A DNA stretch of 64,000 nt from Ricinus communis (GCF_019578655.1 NC_063263.1:27961001-28025000); one strand, 5' to 3'. Numbered from the stretch's first letter, positions 35,526 through 48,315 are shown. Translations and numbers: made by a program. The notes: generated by a model from the letters alone, not told the origin.

Positions 35526-36978
35526 TGCATCAAGACTTACTAAACGAACGGAACTACAGCCTTCTCTCGTCAAGGTTACACTTTTGTTGCTTGGATGGAC
35601 TGAGGGGAAACTAAAGTAGCCAAAAGTAAAAAAAAAAATTATTTTTCTTTTCTTTTCTAGAGTGGTTAACTAGGAATGTCAAAAGGATAGGTACCATCCA
35701 TTTAAGGTTCCCGAACCCGATTAAAGGATGCGTATTCAAACCCGTCCCAAATCCGTTTAAGAAATTGTATTTATTATCCAAACTCATCCCAAATTCGAAT
35801 AAAAATACCTACATACTACATGAATCATTTAAAACCTGTTTAAATTAAATAGTTATTAGATATATTTTATAAATATTTAAAAATAGGTAGCAGGTTCCCT
35901 ACCCGTTAAGTACCTATTTATATAAATATTTGGATAATTTAAATGAATACTCATTTATCAAACTCGTTTATAATAATTAATCTAAAATATTTTAACAGAA
36001 ATTAATGAAAACAAAAAAGATACAAAAATATAAACTAATCAAATTTAAGTATAAAACATTAAATGTTCAATATATTTATACAACCCAAGTATAAATTTAA
36101 TAAAATTTAAAATAATATTCTTAATAAAAACCAAATAAGATGCAATTTTAATAAAGAAAAAAAGGTTATATACGTTACTAACATTAAATTGAAATCAAAA
36201 AAAATATACCATATTTTCACCACAAGAATTGAACAATTTAATAACTAAATTTTCAAAATCAGTTTAGAAGACACGAGTTATTACAAATTAAACCATATAT
36301 GTAACCAACCAGCTGCTACAATATTTAAAACATCATGAACACTCTATTTTGTAAGCCATAAAATGCGGCAATGAACATTCCAAGACGCGCTCCAGTAGAT
36401 ACCTATTTGCATTACCAAACAAATTGTTATCTATTTGCCGTAACATTCAAGGCACACTCTAGCAGATACCCATCTCTTGAAAATGTGTACAACTATCTAC
36501 ATATTCAACAATGTTATCCGCATTTGACATTTTATAATCTAAGAAAAAGAAACAATATTACAGTCAACAATATTATGGAATTTCACTTTACAACAAACCA
36601 ATCTTAAACAACATTACAGTAACAAACCAACATAGCAATCAAAGCAAAGAGGTATCGGAAAGAATCAATATATGCAAACAAAAAATAATTATACTTTATA
36701 TATGCTTAATCACATAATTAATTTTATACAAAAAAAAAAAAAAAGCAAACACAAAAATGAAAGAAAATCATATATGCAGTTAACTAACAACAACTAATGC
36801 TATATTTATCTATAAAGAATCACAAGATCAACCAGTTAACTATGCAGCAGACTTTATTAAACTAACGAAATAAAAATTACTTCTTTAATTAAAATCAAGA
36901 AACAACTAAAAGCGAACTAAAGGAAGCAAGGGTGGAGGCGATGGCAGATATGGAGGGAACCTGGATTCAGAAGAGGCA

Positions 36979-37046
36979 GCAAGGGCGACGGCGATAGCAG
37001 CAAGGGCGACAGCGATAGCAGCAAGGGCGACAGCGATAGCAGCAAG
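36979..37046 (-). repeat. 21-bp minisatellite, three units, coding-like on minus strand
   Basis: gcaagggcgac(g/a)gcgatagca at 36,979, 37,000 and 37,021, plus a partial fourth. On the minus strand the seven-codon unit reads LAAIAVA. The frame stays open to ~36,920 (SSESRFPPYLPS), but no start codon or homolog is recognised. The local GC content contrasts with the AT-rich surroundings, so it may be a captured gene fragment. Confidence 0.75.
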
Positions 37047-37489
37047 TTTTGGGGACAGTGAGGGTAGAGGTTGTGTGAGTCTTAGATGAAATTAGAATTA
37101 GGGTTTCTATCTAAGATTCCACTTTGTGTAATGTTTTCTTTAGTTTGTTATATCAAAACTTATTAGTTTCATCAAAATTCGGAAGTTTTCCTTAAAACTA
37201 TATAATTTTTTTAATTTATATAATAGTATTAGTAATTTTATATTATCAGTGTAGAATATATTTTATATATAATAATAAAAATTTATATAAATATAAGATT
37301 TTGTAAATTATATAATATATTCAAGTATAAAAATTTATCTTATATTTCTAAACATAATAACAAAATATATATTTATTAATATTTAATTTTACTAGTAAAA
37401 TGAGATTAATTAGTTAAAATTTAAAATTTAAAATTAAAATTAAAATTCTACTACATAACAAAATATATGAAATCTTATATTTCCTATTA

Positions 37490-37950
37490 ATTAGTTAAAA
37501 GACATATTACTAGTAAAAATTATTTAATAAATATGACTAATGTCGTATTAGTACTATATAATTATAAGATAATAATACTAATATATTGAATTGGATACTA
37601 TAATAATATTATTTTGATAATATTTAGTTTTATTTTCTCCTCTAATCTATAAGTGATATTTAATTTACTAATAGAAGAGTTTTATAATATTTTTCTACAT
37701 CTTAGTAAGTACTATGTGAATAAATCGTTAATAATTATGATGATTGATGCGTTGTGTTGATTTTATTAAAAGAAATTTATAAAATAAATCATATGAGTTA
37801 ATTAAAAAAGATAGTACTAATAAAAATTATTTAATAAACATGATTGATGCTATAGTAACACTACATAATTATAAATTAAAAATGATAATAGATTAGGTAC
37901 TAATAATAATATTTTTTTAATGATATATTATTTTACCAATAAATAAAATT
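37490..37950. repeat. Internal direct repeat, about 150 bp, two diverged copies
   Basis: The phrase acta(g/a)taaaaattatttaataaa(t/c)atga followed by tatataattata-like sequence occurs at about 37,509 and 37,816. Both are followed by AT-rich tails ending in aataatatt(a/t)tttt. Confidence 0.55.
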
Positions 37951-38068
37951 TAATTTTACAATAAAGATTTTATAATTTTATTTTTTTATCATTTTACATG
38001 CATCTTGTTCTTTTTTTTTTGTCCGGGAGATGATTTCAAATAAATAGATATGGAAGCTATAATTGTAA

Positions 38069-38182
<114 letters not shown>

Positions 38183-38226
38183 TAAAATGATTTTTCGTTA
38201 TCTTAATTGAAGTAAAGAGCCTCCCA

Positions 38227-38251
38227 ATATATATATATATATATATATATA
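38227..38251. repeat. (TA)n microsatellite
   Basis: About twelve AT dinucleotides. Confidence 0.9.
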
Positions 38252-38445
38252 ACAAAATGATGAATAATGTTCTTAACGGATATAAAAGGGCAATTACTTG
38301 CGAGTATCTATCTATTTACATAATCGGATTCAGATAATAGATATCTGCGTGTTTAAATTTAAATCCGAACTAAACCCAACATGGTTAATTAAATTTCAAT
38401 CCTATCGCAAATCTATTTATTATTGCCTGAATGTGTCCCATCATG

Positions 38446-38866
38446 GTTTAACCAACATTCAAAATCCTTAGGTTGTTGTACTACTAACATTCTTTGTTCC
38501 TCAAATATCCATCAAATAATATTATTATCATAGCATGTGCAATTGACCGAAATACAAGCTATATTTAAAATGATTTCAGATTTTGTTTAGATTCATGAAT
38601 TTTTGAAATCTTAGATTTGAAAAAAATAGATCCAAATAAAATATGGTAAATGTTATTTCAAATGCTTATAAATTGGTAATTTAATTACATGACGGATTTT
38701 TTTTCAATTCCCACTAGTACAAATTCATGTAAAGAAAGAATTTGTCATAAATCCAAATCCATAGTGCAAATCTTAATATCCAAATATGAAGTCACACAAA
38801 GTTCAAACTCAGAGGAAGCAAATGGCAAGAAGGAACCACACAAAAGAATAAACTCCATAATATAAT
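38446..38866 (-). pseudogene. Duplicated SETD9-like gene segment, left half (intron 2 sequence)
   Basis: Matches about 34,585-35,000 with scattered differences: tctttgttcctcaaatatcc, catagcatgtgcaattgacc, aggaagcaaatggcaagaagga and aagaataaactccata occur in the same order in both. The match breaks at 38,867, where copy B of the TGTCACAAC LTR begins, and resumes at 58,544. It corresponds to intron 2 only, so it has no coding content. Confidence 0.8.
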
Positions 38867-39497
38867 TGTCACAACTCGATTTGTGGGACCGTAACCGGCG
38901 CTAGGGAATGAGTAGGCTTAAGGCTACCGAAACTCGTAGCAAGCCGGATTAACCAAAAATCCAAATAAACACATTCATGGTTATATACTAGTAAAACAAC
39001 TCAACATTTTACTCACAAATCTACACATAATTAAATTATCTTCTAGCTAGATTTCTAGCAATATTCCATAATTTTTAACATACCAATTTAAAATATAAGA
39101 TACCAAGTACACTATTGCGGAGAATCCAGAATTTCAAATAATTTAAAATATAAAAGTAAGGTTTAATTACAATAAGCCCGAACGGAGAAGGAAAATCGAG
39201 CTACGAAAGATGCCGGTGGAGAATCTAGCTGTTACCTAAATAAAAATTTAAAATTAAGACTATCAATCTCGGGAGTGAGTTAAAATCATACATCTGAAGT
39301 AAAACAACCATAAATATCCATGTGCAATGGTTGATAAAATAATGTGGTACATCACAAACTAATAAGTAAGTATCATAGAATAAATTAAAATAATTGATTT
39401 TTAACTCATAAAGGAAGAGCACTTTAGCAGAACCCTAACCTCAATACTACCAGCCTTTCGGCTCTCTTATTCCAATAGGATCAGCGCCTAAAGAGCG
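38867..39497 (+). repeat. TGTCACAAC-type long LTR, copy B, left part
   Basis: Starts tgtcacaactcgat directly after ataat (38,862-38,866). It is interrupted at 39,498 by the chromodomain Ty3 element and continues at 56,392. The phrase gcgctagggaatgagtaggcttaagg matches copy A at 16,240. Confidence 0.7.
39493..39497. other. Target-site duplication, left (gagcg)
   Basis: gagcg here and at 56,387-56,391. In uninterrupted copy A (16,80x and 16,91x) the same place reads agagagcgaagctc, confirming the empty-site sequence. Confidence 0.8.
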
Positions 39498-40063
39498 TGT
39501 AACGCCTGTATTTTCTCATCATACATGTTATGTGCATTTACATTTAATCATTGGGCATATGATGGTATATTAATAATATTTTTATTTTATGAGAATAGAT
39601 ATATATTAATTATAAGTAGAGAATAAGAAGCATGATATTAGATTATTAATTTAGATAAGTTGATTAAGTACTTGGGTTATGTGTATTAAGTTTTAAGACT
39701 TAAACTAATAGTTGAAGGTTAGGTAAATAGATTGGACTTAAAAGATACAATTAAAAGTTAGTACCTATGTATGGTTAGTAAGAAATAACTTGGGATGATA
39801 AAACTAGTTTTAGTAGGTGGTGGCATTGAGAGATGAATCTTAGAAATTGGAACCATGAGCAAGCTCATTTTACCTCTTCATTTCTTTAAAATTCGTACAT
39901 GGCCAAAAACTTAAAATTTGGAATAAGAGAGAGAGTGAAATACCTAAAAAAAAACTTAAGATTAAGACAGGATTTTACCAACTATTGAAGGAGCCAAGCT
40001 AAAGCTAAAGAATTTGAGCATATTAGCAGCCCAAAAGCTGAAATTGGTGAGTATTATTAATTT
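39498..40063 (+). repeat. 5' LTR fragment of chromovirus
   Basis: Aligns with 43,512-44,090. It is broken off after gagtattattaattt, where protease sequence starts abruptly. That deletion removed the LTR end, primer site and gag. Confidence 0.8.
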
Positions 40064-40066
40064 ATA

Positions 40067-43000
40067 GCACCTGAAATTGTTACTGGTATACTTTCTATTC
40101 ATGATTCTGATGCACATGTTCTTATTGATCCTGGATCCACATGTTCATTCATATCACATGATTTTGCATCGTATGTTCATGGTAATATAGAGGCATTAGG
40201 TTATGATATATATGTATCTATGCCCGCTGGGGGTATTATCACGGTAAATACGATAGTGAGATCATGTCCTATAGTAGTAGATAGTGTCAAACTACATGCA
40301 GATTTGGTTGTTATTAATCTTAGAGAGTTTGATATTATTTTTGGGGATGGATTGGTTGTCAAGAAATCATGCTATTGTTGATTGTAGAACGAAGGAAGTG
40401 GCTATGGAAATACAAGGAGAAATGAAAACAGTAATGGTGGGTGAAAGGAAGACAAATTCCTAATTGTTTGATTTCAGCAGTGACTGCATGTCAGTTAGTT
40501 AAAGATGGATGTGAAGCATATCTGATTAGTTTTGTAGATACTACTAAGGTCAGTCCAGGGGTATTAGACGTTCCAGTGGTTAGAGAATTTCCTAACGTAT
40601 TCTTAGATGATTTGCCTGGTTTGCCACCAAATCGAGAGGTTGATTTTAAGATTGACATCATCCCTAGCGCAACACCTATTTCTATTGCACCATATAGAAT
40701 GGCTCCATTGGAATTGAAAGAATGGAAGAAGCAATTAGAAGAGTTACTTGATAAAGGTTTCATCAGGCCAAGTACTTCACCTTGAGGAGCACTAGTTCTG
40801 TTTATGAAGAAAAAGAATGGTAGTATGCGATTATGTATTGATTATAGGCAATTGAATAGGATTACAGTGAAGAATAAATATCCATTGCCAAGAATTGATG
40901 ATTTGCTTGATCAGTTAAAAGGTGCAACTGTGTTTTCTAAAATTGATTTAAGATCAGGTTATTGGGGTTGAAGAGAAATCTATTGCCAAGACAACATTCA
41001 GAATAAGGTATGGGCATTATGAATTTATTGTGATGCCATTTGGATTAACAAATGCTCCTGCTGCTTTTATGTCACTAATGAACAAGACTTTCCAACCCTA
41101 TTTAGATCACTTTATTATTGTGTTCATTAATAATATTCTGATTTACTCTAGAAGCCTAGAAGAGCATGAACAACACTTGAGAATTGTTTTACAGATTTTG
41201 AGGGAAAAACAATTGTATGCAAAATTCAGTAAATGCGAGTTTTGGATGGAGGAAATTGCATCCTTAGGGCATATTATTTCTAAACATGGAGTGCAACCAA
41301 ATTCATCAAAGATTAAAGCAATTATTGAATGGGAACCGCCTAGAAATGTTTCTGAATTTCGAAGTTTTCTTGGGTTAGCTGGCTATTATAGAAGATTTAT
41401 AAAAGATTTTTCAGTTATTGCTAAGCCTCTCACAGCTTTATTAAAGAAGAATGTGCCATTCCAGTAGACTAAGTTGTGTGATCAAAATTTTCAAGAGTTG
41501 AAGAAAAGGCTTACTACTACACCAATACTTGCACTGCCATCTGAAAATGGAGGTTATGTTGTATATACTGATGCTTCTAGACAAGGACTTAGATGTGTCT
41601 TAATGCAGCATGGGAAGGTTATAGCTTATGCTTCAAGATAATTGCGACCTCATGAGCTGAATTATCCTACGCATGATCTTGAATAGCACCTATTGTACAT
41701 GCATTGAAGATATGGCGACATTATTTATACGGGGAGACATTTCAGATACTTAATGATCATAAGAGTTTGAAATATTTCCCTATGCAAAAAAGGGTTGAAT
41801 CTGAGACAACGAAGATGGATTGAGCTTTTAAAGGATTATGATTGCACTATTGATTATCATCCTGGAAAAGTAAATGTTGTTGTTGATGCTTTAAGTAGGA
41901 AGCCAGTGGAAAATTTTTCAAGTACGATTTGTTACAATGTGGAATATTTAGTTACACTTAGAGCTATAGATGTGAAGTTTTATGCTTATGATGATGTTCT
42001 GTTAGCCACATTACAAGTAAAGCCTTTAATTGGAGATAAAATTAAAGATACACAGTGTGAATATTCTTATTTGCAAAGGATGAAGGATAAAGTACAAGAA
42101 GGAAAGAATACACAATTTATGTTGAAAGATGATGATGTGTTATTGAATAGAAATCGTGTATGTGTACCTGATGTAGGGGATTTGAGAAAGGAAATCATGC
42201 ATGAAGCGCACTATGCACCTTATGCAATGCATCCTGGAAGTATAAAAATGTACAAAAATTTGAAGCCTTATTATTGGTGGCCGACAATGAAGAAGGATGT
42301 GGCAGAATTTGTGAGTAAGTGTTTGACATGTCAGCAAGTGAAAGGAGAGCACCAGGCACCTGCAGGTAAACTTCATTCTTTATCTATGCCTGTGTGGAAG
42401 TGGGACAAGATTACTATGGATTTTATTATGGGATTGCCGCGTACATTTAACAAGCATGATGCTATTTAGGTAATTGTTAATCGACTTACTAAATGTGCTC
42501 ATTTCTTACCTGTGAAGCAAATAGATTCACTTGATAAACTTGCTAAATTGTATATTTCTGAGATTGTTAGATTGCATGGTGCGCCTATATCTATTGTATC
42601 AGATAGGGATCCTAGATTTACTTCTCGTTTTTGGGAGAGTTTGTAGAAAGCATATGGTACTAAGCTTCATTTCAATACAACTTTTCATCCTCAAACAGAT
42701 GGGCAATCAGAAAGAACTATTCAGACATTAGAAGATATGATGAGGGCTTGCACACTTGAGTTCAAGGGTAACTGGGATGATTACTTACCACAGATGGAAT
42801 CTGTGTATAACAACAGTTTTCATTCTAGTATCGATATGGCTCCATATGAAGCTTTGTACGAGAGGAAATGTAGAAGTCCAGTATGCTGGGATGTTGAAGG
42901 TTTAAGACAACTTGAAGGTCTAAAATTGGTACAAGAAACAATGGATAAAATAAAGATAGTTAAAAAGAATTTGAAAGTAGCACAGGACAAACAAAAGAGT

Positions 43001-43489
43001 TATGCTGATTTGCATTGAAGGGAAATGGAATATATTGTGGGTGATAAAGTTTTCTTATGGGTATCACCATGGAAAGGAATATTAAGGTTTGGTAAACAAG
43101 GGAAATTGAGTCCGAGGTATATAGGACCTTATGAAATTATTGAAAGAGTTGGACCATTGGCATATAGGTTAGCATTACCTATAGAGTTGTCTTCTATTCA
43201 TGATGTTTTTCACATTTCTATGTTGAGGTGATATAGATCAGATCCTAGTCATATTATTCTAGAGCTAGAGATAGAAATCACAGAAAAGTTGACATATGTG
43301 GAAGAACCGATAGAAATTCTTGATCGAAGGGTTAAGCAATTGAGAAATAAAGACATTCCTATGGTCAAAATTAAGTGGAGTCATCATTCACCAAGAGAAG
43401 CAACTTGGGAAGTGGAAGAGCATATGAGACAGAAGTATCCGCATCTATTCCATAGTAATGTTGGTGAGTTGTTAAAATTTCGGGGATAA
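40067..43489 (+). pseudogene. Chromovirus pol pseudogene (PR-RT-RNaseH-IN-chromodomain)
   Basis: PR: HVLIDPGSTCSFIS (about 40,108) and a damaged 'IIFGMDWL' (about 40,335, one extra base). RT: ending VREFPNVFLDDLPGLPPNREV upstream, then [12 protein letters not shown] (41,034), [10 protein letters not shown] (41,120) where YxDD is changed to INN, and [16 protein letters not shown] (41,368). RNase H: VYTDASR (41,560) and LSRKP. IN: HHCC region CLTCQQVKGEHQAP (42,324), DFIMGLPRT, FHPQTDGQSERT (42,683) and YNNSFHSSI. Chromodomain: IKWSHHSPREATWE (43,370). Stops at 40,783, 41,465, 41,639, 42,467, 42,644, 43,016 and 43,229, plus frameshifts near 40,337, 40,970 and 41,685, make it dead. The altered RT catalytic aspartates add to that. 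Confidence 0.88.
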
Positions 43490-43498
43490 AATTTCTTA

Positions 43499-43511
43499 AG
43501 GAAGGGAGAGT
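43499..43511 (+). other. Polypurine tract of chromovirus
   Basis: aggaagggagagt lies right before the 3' LTR start (tataacgcc, from TGTAACGCC). Confidence 0.65.
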
Positions 43512-45051
43512 TATAACGCCTGCATTTTCTCATCATACATATTATGTGCATTTATATTTAATCATTGGGCATATGATGGTATATTAATAATATTTTTATT
43601 ATATGAGAATAGATATATATTAATTATAAGTAGAGAAGAAGAAGCATGATATTAGATTATTAATTTAGATAAGTTGATTAAGTACTTGGGTTATGTGTAT
43701 TAAGCTTTAAGACTTAATTGAACCAATAGTTGAAGGTTGGGTAAATAGATTGGACTTAAAAGATACAATTAAAAGTTAGTACCTATGTATGGTTAGTAAG
43801 AATTAACTTGGGATGATAAAACTAGTTTTAGTAGGTGGTAGCATTGAGAGATGAATCTTGGAAATTGGAACCATGAGCAAGCTCATTTTACCTCTTCATT
43901 TCTCTAAACTTCGTACATGGCCAAAAACTCAAAATTTGGAACAAGAGAGAGGAGTGAAATACCTAGAAAAACTTAAGATTAAGATAGGATTTTACCAACT
44001 ATTTAAGGAGCCAAGCTAAAGCTAAAGGATTTGAGCATATTAGCAACCCAAAAGCTGAAATTGATGAGTTGTTACTTGAGTATTATTAATTTGTCATTAA
44101 GGCTCTTGATTATAAATTGGAAAAACTTCAATTGATACTTTTATTGATTAATTAAAGGTCTGATTATCATGAATTAGTAGAGTATTGAATGATTGCATAG
44201 AGATTAAGCTTGATTTAAGTTTAAGTATGTCAAGACAGAAAACTGTCAAAATTCCAACAACCTTGATGTTCTATATTTTGGGCATAATATGCGTTATATA
44301 AGTTCAAATTAAGCTTAATTAGTGTCTATGGAAATTTTGAAGGGTCCTCTATGACTTTTTAGTTTTATGATTTTGCTATTTTTGCCTTTTTGGTTGCTTA
44401 AATGGAGCAAACAGATTGCTGCTCGGGTACAACTAGCTGTATGACCCTTGCTCAGTAATTTGAGAATAATTAAATCTATAGAAGTCGAAATTGAGTAATT
44501 CTTATTGGAGATGAAACTAGACACATAAAAGTATATGTCTATTTAATACGAGAGTTTTGTATTAAGCCAATTCTTCCCAGTAATAAATATACTTTTGTAC
44601 TAAATTCTGTCTAGAAAATAAAGATGTTGGAGATTAGTTTTATATAATTTATTTGATGTTAATTTGAGTTAAATTGGTATATAGCTAGATTGAACATATT
44701 TATATGATATTAAAATAGTAATTGAGAGTCTTAGAGGAAGAATTAGACCTATGAATTAGAGAGGGGATGATCTTATAATGCATTAGAAATAGCATTTACA
44801 TGAATATTTAGAATATGCATGAAATGTGAATTGATGAATGTGTTAATAGGAACTCAAAGGCCTGGAAAGGAAGTTGTGGAGAAAGGAGGTTCTTCTATGC
44901 TGAAGAAATAAGTGTATTTTGAGTAAGTAAATAGTTAATATTTGCTATATTCATATATTTAATCAAATGTTCCGCGAATGATTGTGTTTGCTTAATATTG
45001 TATTATGTTTGAATGAATGAGATGGAAATGATTGGTGTTGAGTGGAACAAT
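43512..45051 (+). repeat. 3' LTR of chromovirus, part 1
   Basis: Starts tataacgcctgc, matching 39,498. Ends at acaat (45,047-45,051), the duplicated target of the solo LTR. Confidence 0.8.
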
Positions 45052-46532
45052 TGATGGTTGTTATCTATGCAGCTACAATCTAAGGCAGTGTACCTATCGA
45101 TGTAGTCTAGCATTAATGGCGAGTATCAAGGTCGTATTCCTCGGGAAAGTGAAAGCCCAAAGTTACTCCTTTGTTCTCTATTATATTAGCTTAAAATGCA
45201 TGATGAATAATTCCTAAATTAACTAATAGCTACTCTAGTTGTTATCTAACTACGGCTACTAGGGAAGGATTAATTCAAGTTAAGGAATAACCCCTTCGGA
45301 ATTCTTGTCTCTAGGGAATGAAAACTAAAGATGGAATTGATTGATTGAATTCAATTTCCATGGGAAAATCTCTACGCAATTAACGCCTTTCTCAAGGACA
45401 CTAACATCTTAACTTAGATGAACTAGGTTGAAATCTCTTCCTAACTCTAATTATCCAAATTAGCATTATGTACCATTTAATACTATTGAGAGTTGTTAAT
45501 TCTCAATCTGGTAGAACGAACACCCTATCTCTAGGCGAATTCAATTCTAGGTTGCAAAGGACAATCCAAACCTAAACGTCTTTCTCAAGAACATTCAAAT
45601 TCCAATAATCATTCAACAAGATATGAAGAACAAATCAAAAAGCACTTCCATTGTAAACCAATATTGAAAATCAATACATTCAATTCAAAAGTTAAGTATA
45701 AAAATCCCTAGATAAAGAACCCCAATAGGTTAACAAGTTTAGCTAATTATGTTCATTATCAAAACCCACAAGAACTCAATTACAACAATGAGTAAAGGTA
45801 GAGAAACCCGAATACACCCTTGGATGAGAGTAAACATCTCCAATTCCTCTTGCCCAATCTTGAATCGATTCTTGTTCCTCTTGCTCGAATTGAAACCAAT
45901 CAACGAATCGCCCAATCTTTAATCTTCAAAGAGAATCCAATTGAAACCTTGATCTAAGTCTCCTTTTTTCTTAGTTCCAGCTCAGAAAACCCTTAAAGAG
46001 AGAAAAAATAGAGTTTGGGAGTCCTCCCCCCTCTTTTTCTCGTTTCTCTCTTTTCTTTCTTTTAATTAATTCGTCCAGCTGCCTCAAACATGGCCATATT
46101 GATGCCTGTGTTGGGAATACGGCCTGGTATTGGTGGGCGTGTTGGGAACATGGCCCCGTGCTGATGGTCGTATTACTCTCCGTGGTCGTGCTCCTTAACG
46201 CTTCTTTTTCCTGTTGTCAAATGCATCCAACATGGCCCATTTTGGTGCCCTTGTTGGGAACATGGCTTGCTCTTTAGAATGTGTTGGGAACACGGCCAGT
46301 GTTAAAAACTAACACGACCGTGTTCAGCTTCCTCATGCGCGAACTTGACTTGTTTCGGCAACTTTGACGTCCAATTTTGCTCCAATTCTTCCATTTATCA
46401 CTCTTTGACTTCTTTTGGACCTAATGCACACAAACAGACGCATAGGGTGAGTGTTGGGACCAATTCACATCTAAATGTACATAAAATCAGCCTTAAAAAC
46501 CCCATTTAGATGTGTGTATTCTACGCACATCA
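45052..46532. mobile_element. Solo LTR, 1,481 bp, TGATG...CATCA
   Basis: Begins TGATGGTTG and ends GCACATCA, so the termini are inverted (TGATG/CATCA). It is flanked by the perfect 5-bp duplication acaat (45,047-45,051 and 46,533-46,537). No coding domains inside. Contains cggcc/tgttgggaacatggcc words related to those in the 15-16 kb LTR fragment, suggesting an Athila/Tat-group Ty3 family. A single LTR with matching flanks is the product of LTR-LTR recombination. Confidence 0.8.
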
Positions 46533-46537
46533 ACAAT

Positions 46538-46635
46538 TGTTATTACTTGAATATGATATAAGTAAAATGATTGAATTGTAATGTTAAGTGCGTATGCGCA
46601 TATGAATAGTGGATTTCCCTGTGAAATATATATAT
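46538..46635 (+). repeat. 3' LTR of chromovirus, part 2
   Basis: Short LTR piece between the solo LTR and the viral insertion. It ends in an (AT)n run at 46,626-46,635. Assigned by position; the 5' LTR does not reach this part, so it cannot be aligned. Confidence 0.55.
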
Positions 46636-47045
46636 AGAAATCTTCATGTAAGAGTTTTTTGTCAATTTCAAACTCTTTTGAAATCATGTTGATCTCTGCT
46701 TCAAGGTTTTGGGTTATGGCTGATGGTGATGGTGAAGATGGGGTAGAGGTTATCTCTATATCTTCGTCATCTTTCTTTGGATCAGTGTAAACTGGTATGG
46801 GGATATTGCTTTGGTAATCAACATTCTGAAGTGTATTTGAAACATCAGATGTTGAAAATCTGGGTTTGAGATGGAATTGGTTCTTTATAAGGAGCATAGA
46901 TAACAGAAGGTATTTTGGATACCCTTCCAATATCTATGGTCGAGGTTGAAGAACCATTATCAGAAAATCTAGAGGAGGTTGATTTTCTGTTGAATGTGAT
47001 CTTTACCTTTCCATCTGGGTATTGGGCTATGTGTCTAAGGTTTGT
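46636..47045 (-). pseudogene. Viral movement-protein tail / coat N-terminal region, left unit
   Basis: Minus-strand counterpart of about 52,935-53,345. In shifting frames it has the serine/threonine-rich linker and ITSTPSSPSPS, then KEFEIDKKLLHEDFY, where it stops at the chromovirus LTR boundary. It is joined to RT sequence at 47,037-47,045 through a shared 9-bp word. Confidence 0.7.
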
Positions 47046-48315
47046 AGTTGATCACTAGCCTAGGAGTTCCTCTTTCTATCTCGCTATTCTTATTGACATA
47101 GAAAGCTGCACAAGACCAAGGTGATCTAGACTTTGAAATCAAACCTTTAGACTCAAGATCTCTAATCTCGATTCTACAATGGCTTTCTAAAGACTCATTC
47201 ATCTGAATGGGTCTGGCTTTAGTAGGGATTTGCTTATCTGAAAAATCGTTTTCATATGGCAAATCTACCATATGTTGCTTTCGATTCCAAAAAGCATTTG
47301 GAAGATCAGAACAGAGTTCATTCTCAATTTTTATTTGAAAATCAGAAATTTTTCTTTGAATAAAATCATTTTGCAGTTGATCTAGGATTCTTTTCAAACC
47401 CACATCTTGTTGAAGATGAGAAAGATGGGTATGTTTTCCTTTGATCAAAGCATTGATTTCAAAATTGTAAATAGAATGGGCTTTAATGAGATTCAAATTT
47501 CTCTTTTTTGGTTTTTCTAAAAAAGGAAAAACAATCTTTGAATTTTTAGCTTTGAAAATGATTCCAGCAGTTGTTACTTTGAAGGGAGTTATCAAATTGA
47601 TAAACAGAGTCCCTAAAATAACAGTTTGCTGAAGATCCTTTGTAAGAATAAAAACATTCTTTAAAGCAATATTGTTATTAAGAATTGCGGCTTCAGTTTT
47701 ACCAGCAATCTTAATCTTTGAAGAATTGGCTGAAGTCAGCCTTTCTTTTGTTTCTTGATGAAACCTTTTAGGAACCAGTTCGCAGTTGATACAATTGAGG
47801 TCTGCTCCTGTATCAAACAAGGTGATGGTTTCTATCTGGAAATCACCAGGGAAAACAAGCTTTATTTGAATCAAATATTTTCTTGAAGTAATTTCCTTTA
47901 AAACATTGATAAAGTTTTCAGGAACATTTTCAGAAACTTCAAGGTTTTGAAAATCATTTTCCTCATCAGAATCAGAATCACTATTCTGCTTGAGGATCAG
48001 GCTTTGAAGCAAAACATAATCATTTTGTTGTTTTTCTTTCAACTCTTTGAGTTCTGTTTTGATGGTTTTAATCTCCTTCTGGAGTCCCTGAACAATAGGA
48101 AGAGAGTTTTTCAACTTCTTCCCTTTGTCCAAAATCATAGTAAGATCATAAGTATTCTTACTAGAAGAAGGAACCAGAGATTCAGTTTTTAAAATCTCTT
48201 TTAAAACCTGTTTTTGAATAAGAGGATCACTAATATGCTTTACAGCTTCAAGAAGAGCTTCAAGAAGAGCTTCTTGTTGCCTAGTGAGCATATTAATGTT
48301 CTTCAAGAGCTTCAA
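47037..48315 (-). pseudogene. Viral protease and RT N-terminus, left unit
   Basis: A 426-codon open frame. It has a lysine/glutamate-rich coiled-coil-like N-part (KEIKTIKTELKELKEKQQ), the pepsin-like protease core TLFDTGADLNCI at about 47,825-47,790, VILGTLFINLI, then a linker and the RT start (SKGLISKSRSPWSCAAF, TPRLVINYKP). It ends where movement-protein-type sequence is fused. The RT palm and catalytic site are absent from this piece. Confidence 0.8.

Noticed and set aside
40491..40763. 90-codon minus-strand frame opposite chromovirus RT
   Set aside because: Antisense shadow of the RT/protease region.
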